Shown here: in pieces, positions 25,148 through 33,118 of the stretch | Position numbering within the stretch: position 1 is the first letter of the stretch | Layout: each line of letters starts with the position of its first letter | Origin: Candidatus Ozemobacteraceae bacterium | GTDB taxonomy: Bacteria; Muiribacteriota; Ozemobacteria; Ozemobacterales; Ozemobacteraceae | Reading direction: 5' to 3' | Length of the DNA: 33,118 nt | Assembly: GCA_035373905.1 (NCBI GenBank) | Contig: DAOSOK010000049.1 | Span: forward strand, 1 to 33,118 | The notes under the pieces: generated by a model | What the model saw: the letters and a program-made list of their open reading frames with translations, nothing else | Told to the model about the DNA's origin: nothing | Database searches by the model: none | Made by a program: the position numbers and the translations under genes

Positions 25148-26114
25148 TTCTTGTATTTCTTCCCGCTGCCGCACGGGCAGGGTTCGTTGCGGCCGGCCTC
25201 GGGACCGCGTGCAGGTCTCGCGCCGGGGCCCGGCCTGCTGATGACCGCGTCCTCGATCTCCTCGATGTCCCGAAGCTCTTCGTCGTATTCCGGCAGGTCG
25301 GGCGGCGGACGGAAGAAATTGCGAAGCGCGTCCCTCTGTTCCGCGGCGTTTATTTCGGCCTGTTCGGGATTGAAGCAGTCCCACCCGGACATTTCCTCGA
25401 CGACATCGTCGAAGAACCGCATCGACACACTCTCGCTGGTCAACTGCAGGATCTTCTCGACAGGTTCGGCGGCCATGAGGTTCAGCTCGTCGGTCGTGAA
25501 ATACTCCTCATCGATGATGCCGGCGGTGATCTGCATGGAGAGGTCGTCGACCAGCTCGCCGGGATGGATGTCGGCGGCGATCATCGCGATGAACGTGACG
25601 AACTCGGAATCCCGTTTCGAGCGTGGTCTGCTGAGAAGGCGTCTCAGCAGAATGATAAAGGGCTCGCGCGGTTGTTCCCCGCGCGCGACGAGACATCCCA
25701 GGGCTTCGATCGCGAGTTCCCGCACCAGTTCCGGCCTCTTCTCGTCATCCGCAAGCGCCATCAAACCCGACACGTCGGGGCCGGCGGTCATGGCGAGCAG
25801 ACGGGGCATGTATTCGACCATCATCCCGCCCCAGACCATGTCGAGATCGTGTTCGTCAGCCGCGGAGAGAGACTCGATCAGCAGCGGATGCGCACGGCGT
25901 TCACGGAACGAAGCGAGCAGCATCGCGGCGTAGATGTGCCCCATGTATTCGGGTTTCGAGGCCGCATCGGGGTTCCTGACGGCGTTCTCGAGGAGTTCGA
26001 GCAGAGGAGCGACGGCGTCTTCCCGGCGTGAGACGAGCTCGCGAACGGCTTCGAGCGGGAAATGGTCGTTCGCGCGGAGAATCGCTTCGATTTGGGCGGC
26101 CACGGATGTCTGCA

Positions 26115-26118
<4 letters not shown>
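25126..26118 (-). CDS. DUF1186 protein with C-terminal SEC-C zinc motif
   Basis: ATG 26118 overlaps the TGA of serS (ATGA), so translation is coupled, and the adjacent ATG at 26115 is an alternative. The 330-residue product is an all-helical HEAT-like repeat protein matching DUF1186: FPLEAVRELVSRRE, HIYAAMLLASFRERRAHPLL, then VRELAIEALGCLVARGEQ. It ends in RNEPCPCGSGKKYKKCC, the SEC-C zinc motif (C-x-C-x8-C-C) also found at the end of SecA and many hypothetical proteins. The family is cytoplasmic with unknown function. The SEC-C tail suggests contact with ribosomes, SecB-like or nucleic-acid partners. There is no signal peptide. Confidence 0.82.
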
Positions 26119-27512
<1,394 letters not shown>

Positions 27513-27563
27513 GCTCGTCTCCTGGAATGGCTGGAAATGGTGGTGAAAACGAAGTGTACTCCG

Positions 27564-28316
27564 TCAGGATCTCCGTTTCAAGATGAGAGACCCGAAATAC
27601 AGCAACGGCACGACGATGCCGATCAAAAACACCCATTTCATGGTGTCGGAGAGGTCGCCGCCGGATGCCAGGGCTGCGGCGAATCGTTCCGGGCCGAGGC
27701 CGGTGAGATACACCGCTCCGTTCACGTAGCCCTGGGGCTTGCCGCCCTTGAACTCAGCCAGCAGCCAGACGTCCTGCCCGGCCAGCAGAAACCGCTCCTT
27801 CACGCGCCACGCGACGGTGGCGGACGCGGGCATCGCCTCCGCCATCGAGCTCACGATGGGGGCCTGGTCGTGGCGGATCTGAAGAAGATCTTCCCAGGGC
27901 TTGATCCCGAACCAGTCATCGAACCGAAGCTTCGCCGGGCCGTCCGTCATCTCGAACGGCGCGCCGGTCACGTCGTCCTGTACCTTCCGGAACGCGAATC
28001 GTTTCGTCCACTCGCCGGCTTTGCGGATATCCTCGACCATCGACTCGTACCGTTCGGTGCGCTTCCACAGGCAGGGCTGCTCGCCGCACAGAATCGGCGC
28101 CGTTCCGGACGCGAGTTCGAGCCGCCCTTTCACCCAGGCCGGCCCGTCCTGCCGCAGCACTTCATCGAGTCGCTTTTGAACCGCCGCCGCCGCAAGTTTA
28201 CCAGCTTCTTCCCGCTCTGTGTTGACGATCTGCATACCGATATACCCCATCGCCGAAAAAACGAGCGAAAAGAAGCAGGCAGCCCCAACAAGCCCATGTA
28301 TCAGACATCCCATCAC
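27564..28316 (-). CDS. Membrane protein with GIDE-type (E3 ligase-like) domain
   Basis: The 250-residue product starts at GTG 28316 or ATG 28313, with GGAG seven or ten bases upstream. A transmembrane helix spans about residues 6-28 and a second about 228-247, ending in LKRRS. Between them is a soluble domain: VKGRLELASGTAPILCGEQPC, RYESM, GAPFEMTDGPAKLRFD, and finally RVKERFLLAGQDVWLLAEFKGG. This pattern (a strand with G, then a 'PC' strand, 'DG.a.l', then an 'E..l..Gd.v.vlg' strand) is that of the bacterial GIDE domain (PF12483), named from the human mitochondrial ligase MULAN/GIDE. Bacterial members lack the RING domain and have no known ligase activity. It is likely an envelope membrane protein, with the domain outside if the first helix acts as signal anchor. 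Confidence 0.65.
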   Translation of the reverse strand: MMGCLIHGLVGAACFFSLVFSAMGYIGMQIVNTEREEAGKLAAAAVQKRLDEVLRQDGPAWVKGRLELASGTAPILCGEQPCLWKRTERYESMVEDIRKAGEWTKRFAFRKVQDDVTGAPFEMTDGPAKLRFDDWFGIKPWEDLLQIRHDQAPIVSSMAEAMPASATVAWRVKERFLLAGQDVWLLAEFKGGKPQGYVNGAVYLTGLGPERFAAALASGGDLSDTMKWVFLIGIVVPLLYFGSLILKRRS

Positions 28317-28680
28317 CGATTATCTCCGGTTCACCGCACCCCCGGTGCGGACAATTTTCATCTACAATCTCGTCTCACGCATATCACGATAATGCCCTCG
28401 AAAACCTGATACCGTTTGCGCTGAGGTATCGCAGCACAAAAGCACAAAATGTCTCTTGCCCATTCGACAGGCTCAGGTCAGTCTTCGAGATCTCCGTGCG
28501 AATCGAACAACGTTGTTCTTCTGCAGATTTCCTAGAGCATGATAACGGTATGGGCCGCATTGCACTCGAGCCGGATGAAGTGGAGAAAGAAGGTTCATGC
28601 CGGGCACGCGTTTCGTGAGCTCCGAAACGTCTCCGCTCCCGGAGCGGAAAAGAGCACAGGAAGAATATATTCCGTTACGG
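28317..28680. other. 364-bp intergenic region with three hairpins
   Basis: No gene is seen. Three perfect stems occur: CCGCACC/GGTGCGG (28334-28340 with 28344-28350) just before the ribosome binding site of the GIDE gene, CGTTTCG/CGAAACG (28609-28615 with 28623-28629), and CCGCTC/GAGCGG (28633-28638 with 28642-28647). The last two lie after the glutamine synthetase stop, but neither is followed by a U-run on the minus strand, so they are not classical terminators. They may protect the mRNA end. ATTCGACAGGCTCAGG at 28462-28477 resembles a spacer repeat seen in many environmental genomes. The GIDE gene promoter is not evident. Confidence 0.45.
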
Positions 28681-30180
28681 TCACCCGCAATGCAGATATT
28701 GCTGCACCAGGTTCATCAGCGCGTCCCCGTCGCCGAACATCCGCTCGCTGAGGTCTTTGTCGTTGAATTTTTTGAGCGTGGCGGCGATCCCATCGATCAT
28801 GTGGGGCGGGAAGACCTGGTATTTCTCGTAGTATGCCCGATCCTTGAGCAGTTGTTCGCCGGCCTCGAAGCAGGAAGCGGGCAACTGGGGCAGGTGGAGC
28901 CCCGCCTGGTTCTTGCCCACGTCGAAGCTCACGTACAGCTTCTCGGCCAGTTTCAGCGCCTCGTCCGCGTTCTCGAGCCCGTGGCGGGCGGCGGTGGTGA
29001 TGCCTGCCAGCAGCAGGTAGACGTTAGCGGATCCGTCGGCGCTGCGCAATTCGACGGTCTGGTTGGACATCGGATCGCTGTAGGGTTCCTTTTCCTGCGG
29101 GTTGGCTTCGTATGCCATGTTCGCCACGCCCTTCCAGCCCAGCGGCACGCGCACGAGCACGGAGCGGTTGCTGTCGCCCCAGCAGATGTTGGTGGGAGCC
29201 TCCTGGTGCGGCACCAGCCGCAGGAAGGAGGTCGGCACCACGTTGCCGAAGGCGGTGATCGAAGGCGCCAGTTCGAGCAGGCCGCCGATCATCTTCCGAG
29301 CGGTCAGGCTCAAAGAACCGGTCTCATCGACCATCTGATTGCGCCCGTCCTTGACCAGGCGCGCATGGATGTGCAAGCCGCTGCCCGCGTGGCCGACGAT
29401 GATCTTGGGAGCGAAACTCACTTCCAGGCCGTGCTTGTAAGCCACCTCTCGAATCGCCCACTTCGCGACCACCAGCTGATCTGCGGCGTCCTCCACGTCG
29501 ACCGGTAGGAACTCGATCTCGTGCTGCACGTATTCCCAGTCTCCCGAAACGATATTGCCGACCTCGGAATGACCGTACTTGATGCGACCGCCCATTTCCG
29601 AAATCAGGTTCATGGCCTCGATGCGAACCATTTCCCACTTCGCAAAGGGGTGGGATTCGTGATATCCCTTCTGCGGTGTGATGGTGTAGATCTTGTCGAG
29701 TTCGGAAGACAGGTAAAACTCGAGTTCCCCGAGCGCCTGGAGCTGCATACCGGTCTTTTCCTTCAACGACGCATGCGCCTTCTTCAGAATGTTCTCCGGG
29801 GCGATGTTGAGGGGTTGGCCAGTCTTGTCGAAATAGGAACACAGGATGTCGACGGTGGGAATCTGGGCGAAGGGGTTGACGAACGCCGTCCGGTATCGGG
29901 GAACCACATACAGGTCGCTGGCGCTGGCCTCGACGTAGCTGAACAGGCTCGACCCGTCGACCCGCTCGCCGACCGACAGGATCTTGTCGAGGTATTTCTT
30001 GTCGTTGATGATGAAGTTCAGCAGCTTGAGCTTGCCGTCGCCGCCCACATAACGGAAATTGACCATCCGGATGTCGTTTTTCTCGATGAAATGAATGAGA
30101 TCCTTCTTGGTGAAATCATTCGAGCTCTTATCGAGGAAACGCACCAGCTTGTTCGGGTTCAGCGCGATCTGTTCGTTCAT
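28681..30180 (-). CDS. glnA: Glutamine synthetase family protein
   Basis: The 499-residue product starts at ATG 30180, with GGAG seven bases upstream. It makes glutamine from glutamate, ammonia and ATP in the cytoplasm. The N-terminal beta-grasp region (MVNFRYVGGDGKLKLLNF) is followed by the catalytic barrel: GELEFYL with Glu152 and Glu154, HEIEF at 220-224, GSGLHIHARL at 266-275, NRSVLVRVP at 338-346, and VELRSADGSANVYLLLAG. These match the metal, ammonium, ATP and glutamate-binding motifs of type I-like enzymes. It lacks the adenylylation motif NLYDLP near the C-terminus, so GlnE control is unlikely. The subclass resembles the beta-grasp glutamine synthetases I recall from Bacteroidetes and Spirochaetes. 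It stands alone with a 162-bp leader upstream and a large gap downstream. Confidence 0.93.
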   Translation of the reverse strand: MNEQIALNPNKLVRFLDKSSNDFTKKDLIHFIEKNDIRMVNFRYVGGDGKLKLLNFIINDKKYLDKILSVGERVDGSSLFSYVEASASDLYVVPRYRTAFVNPFAQIPTVDILCSYFDKTGQPLNIAPENILKKAHASLKEKTGMQLQALGELEFYLSSELDKIYTITPQKGYHESHPFAKWEMVRIEAMNLISEMGGRIKYGHSEVGNIVSGDWEYVQHEIEFLPVDVEDAADQLVVAKWAIREVAYKHGLEVSFAPKIIVGHAGSGLHIHARLVKDGRNQMVDETGSLSLTARKMIGGLLELAPSITAFGNVVPTSFLRLVPHQEAPTNICWGDSNRSVLVRVPLGWKGVANMAYEANPQEKEPYSDPMSNQTVELRSADGSANVYLLLAGITTAARHGLENADEALKLAEKLYVSFDVGKNQAGLHLPQLPASCFEAGEQLLKDRAYYEKYQVFPPHMIDGIAATLKKFNDKDLSERMFGDGDALMNLVQQYLHCG

Positions 30181-30230
30181 CGGTATTCTCCGCTTCGGAA
30201 ATGTCGATTCGGTCCTCTCGACCGGGTGTC

Positions 30231-30236
30231 ATGATA
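30231..30236 (-). promoter_or_regulatory. Candidate -10 box of the glutamine synthetase gene
   Basis: On the minus strand TATCAT (complement of 30231-30236) is preceded by TGTGG, giving an extended -10-like element about 50 bp before the start codon. The region 17 bases upstream (CTTTTC) is a poor -35. No NtrC-type or inverted operator repeat is clear. Confidence 0.3.
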
Positions 30237-30290
30237 CCACAACATGCGAGAAAGAAAAGCCCGGACGCCAAGATCGGAACGTGTTCTTCC

Positions 30291-30306
30291 GGCACCGAGC
30301 GGTGCC
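30291..30306 (-). terminator. Hairpin after the SRAP gene
   Basis: GGCACC and GGTGCC (30291-30296 with 30301-30306) form a perfect stem with a four-base loop. It lies 37 bp past the SRAP stop in the minus direction. A pyrimidine stretch (complement of AGAAAGAAAAG at 30249-30259) follows some 30 bases later, so termination would be imprecise. A CCCCT/AGGGG stem also overlaps the SRAP stop codon at about 30338-30350. Confidence 0.3.
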
Positions 30307-30342
30307 AGTCCACGCCGACGGGTTCACGGATGGTCGGTCCCC

Positions 30343-31050
30343 TCAGAGGGGCAACGGCGGGGTTTTCGGGCCGGGCGGGGCGATGCAGCCGGGGCCTTCC
30401 GCGGTTGCCGAGTTCACGGCGGCGGAGACTCTCGTTCCGATCATCGGTCCTGCTGGAAATGGGCCGAGCAGGCTCTGAATCGCAGCGATTTCCCCCGCTC
30501 CGACCGGCTCTTCGCCGGTTCCGAGCCACGCGGGCCAGGATTCCGGCGGAAGAATGCACGGCATGCGGTCATGGACGGCCGCGACGAGCTCGTTCGGGGA
30601 GGTCGTCAGGATCGTGCAAGTGTCGAATTCTCCCCCGTCGGGCGAAACCGACGTTTCCCACAGGCCTGCGAAAGCGAACAGTCCGCCATCGCGCATCCGA
30701 AAATACCAGGGGTTTCGTTTTCCGGCCTCGGCTTTCCATTCGTAAAAGCCGGTGGCGGGAACGAGACAGCGCCGGCGCCGGAATGCCGTGCGGAACGCCG
30801 GCTTCGTCGCAGCCGTTTCCGAACGGGCGTTGATCAGCGGTTTTACGGGTTTCTCCCCAGCCCAGGAAGGGAGGAAGCCCCACAGGGCGTGAGCGAACTC
30901 GCGGGAACCGGTCGATGCATTCCGTCGAAGCAGAAGAACGGGTTGAGATGGGGCAATATTATATCTTGCCGTATATTGCACGAGCGGTTCGGCCTTCATC
31001 GCATCCAGCAGGGACTGCCAGGTCGCGATGAGGCTGAACCGCCCGCACAC
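30343..31050 (-). CDS. yedK: SRAP domain protein, abasic-site DNA-protein crosslinker
   Basis: The 235-residue product starts at GTG 31050, 15 bases after the aminotransferase stop, giving the obligatory N-terminus Met-Cys-Gly-Arg-Phe. After Met removal Cys2 forms the thiazolidine link with abasic sites in single-stranded DNA. The other SRAP residues are visible: NARSE with Asn74 and Glu78, GFYEWK with Glu104, and AVHDRMPCIL with His160. YINIAPSQ-type (YNIAPSQPV) and LWGFLPSW motifs also match. The family (HMCES in humans, YedK in bacteria) shields abasic sites and promotes translesion or repair pathways. Length is typical. It is cotranscribed with the aminotransferase by spacing. No LexA box is evident upstream, so SOS control is not supported. 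Confidence 0.95.
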   Translation of the reverse strand: MCGRFSLIATWQSLLDAMKAEPLVQYTARYNIAPSQPVLLLRRNASTGSREFAHALWGFLPSWAGEKPVKPLINARSETAATKPAFRTAFRRRRCLVPATGFYEWKAEAGKRNPWYFRMRDGGLFAFAGLWETSVSPDGGEFDTCTILTTSPNELVAAVHDRMPCILPPESWPAWLGTGEEPVGAGEIAAIQSLLGPFPAGPMIGTRVSAAVNSATAEGPGCIAPPGPKTPPLPL

Positions 31051-31065
31051 GGGGTCGCTTCCCCG

Positions 31066-32358
31066 TCAGGCCAGTGCGTGGAGGCCCTGATGGTTCCTGA
31101 TGCGGGCCTTGTACACCTTGCAGGCTTCGGCGATGATGAAGATGCTGCGCCGGATCTTTTCGGGATCGACGACGAGGGCGAGCCGGACCTCGTTCGTTCC
31201 GCGGCCGGGCGTCTGGTAGAAGCTCATGGCAGGCGTCACGCAGACGGTCTCGGTGCCGATGTTGAACTTCTCGAGCAGGAACAGCGCGAAGTCGTTGATG
31301 TCCTCGATGCCGGGGAACTGAATCATGAGATAGAACGCGCCCGCCGGGCGGGGCGCGACGACCCAGGGCATGTATTCGTTGATCGCCTCCATAGCGGCGT
31401 CGAGGCGGTCTCGGTAGGTCTTGCGCATATCGGCGAAGAAGGCGGGGTGGCGCAGCGCATGGTCGTAGGCCGCGGCGACGCCGTACTGCAGGATGTCCGA
31501 GACGCTCGCGACGGTGTGGGCCTGGACCATCGAGATTTTCTGGATGATCGGGGCGCGGGCCACGACGAAGCCGATGCGCGCGCCGCACAAGGCGAAGCTC
31601 TTGCTCGCCGAGTCGATCACGATGATGCGGTTCATCAACGATTCCATCTGGTCGGGCGGCAGGTCGACCTCGAGGATGCTGAACGCCTCCTCGTCGCCGA
31701 GGATCATCTCGCGATAGACCTCGTCCGAGATCAGGAACAGGTCGTGCTTGATCGCGAGCTTCGCGAGCCGCGTCACTTCCTCGGGGGTGAAGATCTTGCC
31801 GGAAGGATTGCAGGGACTATTGAACAGGATGGCGCGGGTTTTCGGCGTGATCTGCTTTTCGATGACCTCGTCGGGGGGAAGGACGAACCCCTGTTCGGCG
31901 AAGGTCGGCACGCTTTTCACGACGCCGCCGGAGACGGCGAGAAAGCCGGCATACGGCGGGAAGAACGGCTCGATGCAGAGGATCTCCTCGCCCGGCTCGC
32001 AGATCGCGAGAAACGTGTTCGTCAGCGCCTGGGACGCCCCGCACGTGACGAGCACGTTCTCGGTGTCGATGACGAGATGGCGCCGCTGGGTGCGGCCGAA
32101 ATAGGCGTTCAGATACCGCGCGAACGTCTCGCGCAGGAACTTCTCGCCGATGAAGGGCGAGTAGCCCGAATGGCCTTCGCGGGCCCGCTCGGCGATCGCA
32201 TCTGGGAACACGGAGATGCACTTGATGTCGGGCTGACCGATATTCAGCTCGTAGACGGTCTTTCCTTCGCTGATCAGCCGTTTGGCGATCGCCATCATCT
32301 GCCGGATCGAACTGGGCGAGAGATTCTCCACCCTCTTCGCATACCGCATCCCTTCCAT
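31066..32358 (-). CDS. Class I/II pyridoxal-phosphate aminotransferase (aspartate aminotransferase type)
   Basis: ATG 32358 is seven bases after AGGAG. ATG 32361 is only four bases after it, so the second ATG is preferred (430 residues). Fold type I motifs are LNIGQPD (near 40-46), TCGASQALTNTF, FNSPCNPSGKIF, ISDEVYREMI and DSASKSFALCGARIGF with the pyridoxal-phosphate Lys253. Later NEVRLALV contains the substrate-carboxylate Arg. This is the AspC/AlaT-like group that moves an amino group between aspartate or other amino acids and 2-oxoglutarate. The true donor cannot be told from sequence. It is cytoplasmic, with no signal peptide. It heads a pair with the SRAP gene. A CACCG/CGGTG hairpin with a TTTT loop (32393-32406) lies in its leader. 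Confidence 0.92.
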   Translation of the reverse strand: MEGMRYAKRVENLSPSSIRQMMAIAKRLISEGKTVYELNIGQPDIKCISVFPDAIAERAREGHSGYSPFIGEKFLRETFARYLNAYFGRTQRRHLVIDTENVLVTCGASQALTNTFLAICEPGEEILCIEPFFPPYAGFLAVSGGVVKSVPTFAEQGFVLPPDEVIEKQITPKTRAILFNSPCNPSGKIFTPEEVTRLAKLAIKHDLFLISDEVYREMILGDEEAFSILEVDLPPDQMESLMNRIIVIDSASKSFALCGARIGFVVARAPIIQKISMVQAHTVASVSDILQYGVAAAYDHALRHPAFFADMRKTYRDRLDAAMEAINEYMPWVVAPRPAGAFYLMIQFPGIEDINDFALFLLEKFNIGTETVCVTPAMSFYQTPGRGTNEVRLALVVDPEKIRRSIFIIAEACKVYKARIRNHQGLHALA

Positions 32359-32457
32359 CATTCCGCTCCTTTTCCCTGTTCGTCACGCCTCGCACCGTTT
32401 TCGGTGTCGCACCGCGAATTTTACCATAATTTCACCACCGAGAGGAATTCTGGGGAC

Positions 32458-32519
32458 GGACAATTCTGGGGACGTGATACCGAACTATTAAGTTCGGTAT
32501 CACGTCCCCAGAATTGTCC
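32458..32519. repeat. Perfect 29-bp inverted repeat, REP/MITE-like palindrome
   Basis: The left arm 32458-32486 (GGACAATTCTGGGGACGTGA and nine more bases) and the right arm 32491-32519 are exact reverse complements, separated by the loop ATTA. The motif AATTCTGGGGACG occurs twice in tandem on the left (32446-32458 and 32462-32474) and partly again on the right (CCAGAATT at 32518-32525). The sequence type, ATTCTGGGGACGTGATAC, is one I recall next to IS200-like Y1 (REP-associated) transposases in environmental genomes. No transposase is present in the window. Confidence 0.8.
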
Positions 32520-32526
32520 AGAATTG

Positions 32527-32562
32527 GAACACCCCCGAAGCCTGGCGGCTCCGGGGGTGTTC
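32527..32562. terminator. Strong hairpin, probable intrinsic terminator or repeat
   Basis: GAACACCCCCG (32527-32537) pairs perfectly with CGGGGGTGTTC (32552-32562). Inside, after one mismatch, AGCC pairs with GGCT around TGGC. A moderately T-rich stretch (TCTATAGAATACTTTATTTATTT) follows on the plus strand. On the minus strand the stem follows an A-rich stretch, and no U-run comes after. It sits between the 32686 gene and the palindrome and could stop transcription from either side. Confidence 0.6.
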
Positions 32563-32685
32563 TATAGAATACTTTATTTATTTGGGACTGGGGCGGGAAC
32601 AGCAGCGGATGCCGGGGCGGCCGGTGCGGAAGCCGTCGCGGCGGGGCGGTTCAGTTTTTTGCGGAGTTCGTCGGCGACATGCCTG

Positions 32686-33087
32686 TTACTTTCCCAGGAT
32701 ACTGGTTTGAATTTCCGGCAGGTTTTCAGGCAGAAGCCCGCTGTCAGACGCAGGCCGCAGATCTGCAGGCGTAACCATCTCAGCGGGTATAAGCCGATAC
32801 GCTGCCCTCTGAGACGATCGATATTCGCAACTCCAGGCCCTGTTGGCTTTCAGCAGCTTGACTCCGAAAAAGCCGATCATGAACAGAACACATAGGGGCA
32901 GCAGCAGCGAATAGCGAACGTCTTTTATCAGGCCACGGTCGAGCAAGTATTCGACGTATTTGTGCGACAGAACGACAACCCCGATTATCGAAGCCGCCAC
33001 AAGAGACAAAGCGGCAAACATATACAGAAACAGCTCGCCGGTATCATCGATAAGGTCTGTAAGCTCACTTTGATTCTCAAGCCGCAT
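32686..33087 (-). CDS. Small membrane protein, unknown function
   Basis: The 133-residue product starts at ATG 33087. No clear ribosome binding site is seen upstream. Two hydrophobic segments (about residues 19-42 and 61-79) are separated by a charged loop (HKYVEYLLDRGLIKDVRY), and the last 50 residues are soluble and proline-rich. No family is recognised. After its TAA (32686-32688) another minus-strand frame stays open through the gene end and reads WESNRHVADELRKKL and an Ala/Pro-rich tail to a TAA at 32574-32576. This may mean that the true C-terminus is shifted by an indel. Its gene neighbours are the palindrome downstream and the window edge upstream. Confidence 0.55.
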   Translation of the reverse strand: MRLENQSELTDLIDDTGELFLYMFAALSLVAASIIGVVVLSHKYVEYLLDRGLIKDVRYSLLLPLCVLFMIGFFGVKLLKANRAWSCEYRSSQRAAYRLIPAEMVTPADLRPASDSGLLPENLPEIQTSILGK

Positions 33088-33118
33088 GACGCACTTGCGG
33101 TACCGTTTCTGGAGACAA

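Noticed and set aside
28633..28647. CCGCTC/GAGCGG hairpin as intrinsic terminator of glutamine synthetase
   Set aside because: The A-run lies on the wrong side for the minus-strand transcript, so no U-tract follows the stem.
30244..32895. Open plus-strand frame of 883 codons opposite the SRAP and aminotransferase genes
   Set aside because: It is an antisense shadow: Arg/Pro/His-rich composition and no motifs. The opposite strand encodes two well-recognised enzymes with all active-site residues.

Overview
The window is a GC-rich bacterial chromosome segment of about 33 kb. No rRNA, tRNA or CRISPR is seen. Apart from a partial gene at the left edge and one large gene at 2066-4630, every gene is on the minus strand. 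Genes are closely spaced, start codons usually have GGAG-type ribosome binding sites, and two start/stop pairs overlap as ATGA. The density of exported proteins of unknown function, a clostripain-family lipoprotein, an M30-like peptidase and a giant pseudokinase/AAA/histidine kinase suggest a poorly characterised Gram-negative lineage. A candidate phylum such as Riflebacteria would fit, but this is an impression from memory and cannot be proven from the window.

Region 1 (1-1941) holds the end of a GGDEF-type protein and an AT-rich gene for a secreted M30-like zinc peptidase, which looks compositionally foreign. Region 2 (2066-17128) is an exported-protein island in which every gene begins with a signal peptide or lipoprotein signal. 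It contains a large glycine-zipper-type protein, a convergent 397-residue lipoprotein, a kinase-like exported protein, an M23 peptidase and a relative of cyanobacterial 'Abi/CAAX' proteins. It continues with a compact four-gene operon (14863 to 10404), then a 28-residue micro-lipoprotein, a VirK-like protein and a fungalysin/thermolysin-like metallopeptidase. In the four-gene operon two paralogous YiiX-type (permuted papain-fold) proteins flank a DUF4105 protein and a NadD-like nucleotidyltransferase that carries a signal peptide. That operon is the most unusual thing in the window.

Region 3 (17245-26118) carries a sensor kinase of about 1800 residues (pseudokinase, AAA ATPase, helical repeats, GAF, PAS, histidine kinase), a clostripain-family lipoprotein and a DUF1186/SEC-C protein overlapping serS. 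Region 4 (26115-33087) is mainly housekeeping: seryl-tRNA synthetase with an N-terminal insertion, a GIDE-domain membrane protein, glutamine synthetase, an SRAP/HMCES-type abasic-site protein, a class I/II aminotransferase and a small membrane protein. Between the last two lies a perfect 29-bp inverted repeat with a 4-nt loop, next to a second strong hairpin. It looks like a REP/MITE-type palindrome.

Functional links are inferred only. Glutamine synthetase and the aminotransferase share nitrogen metabolism. The exported island probably acts on the cell envelope or outside the cell.
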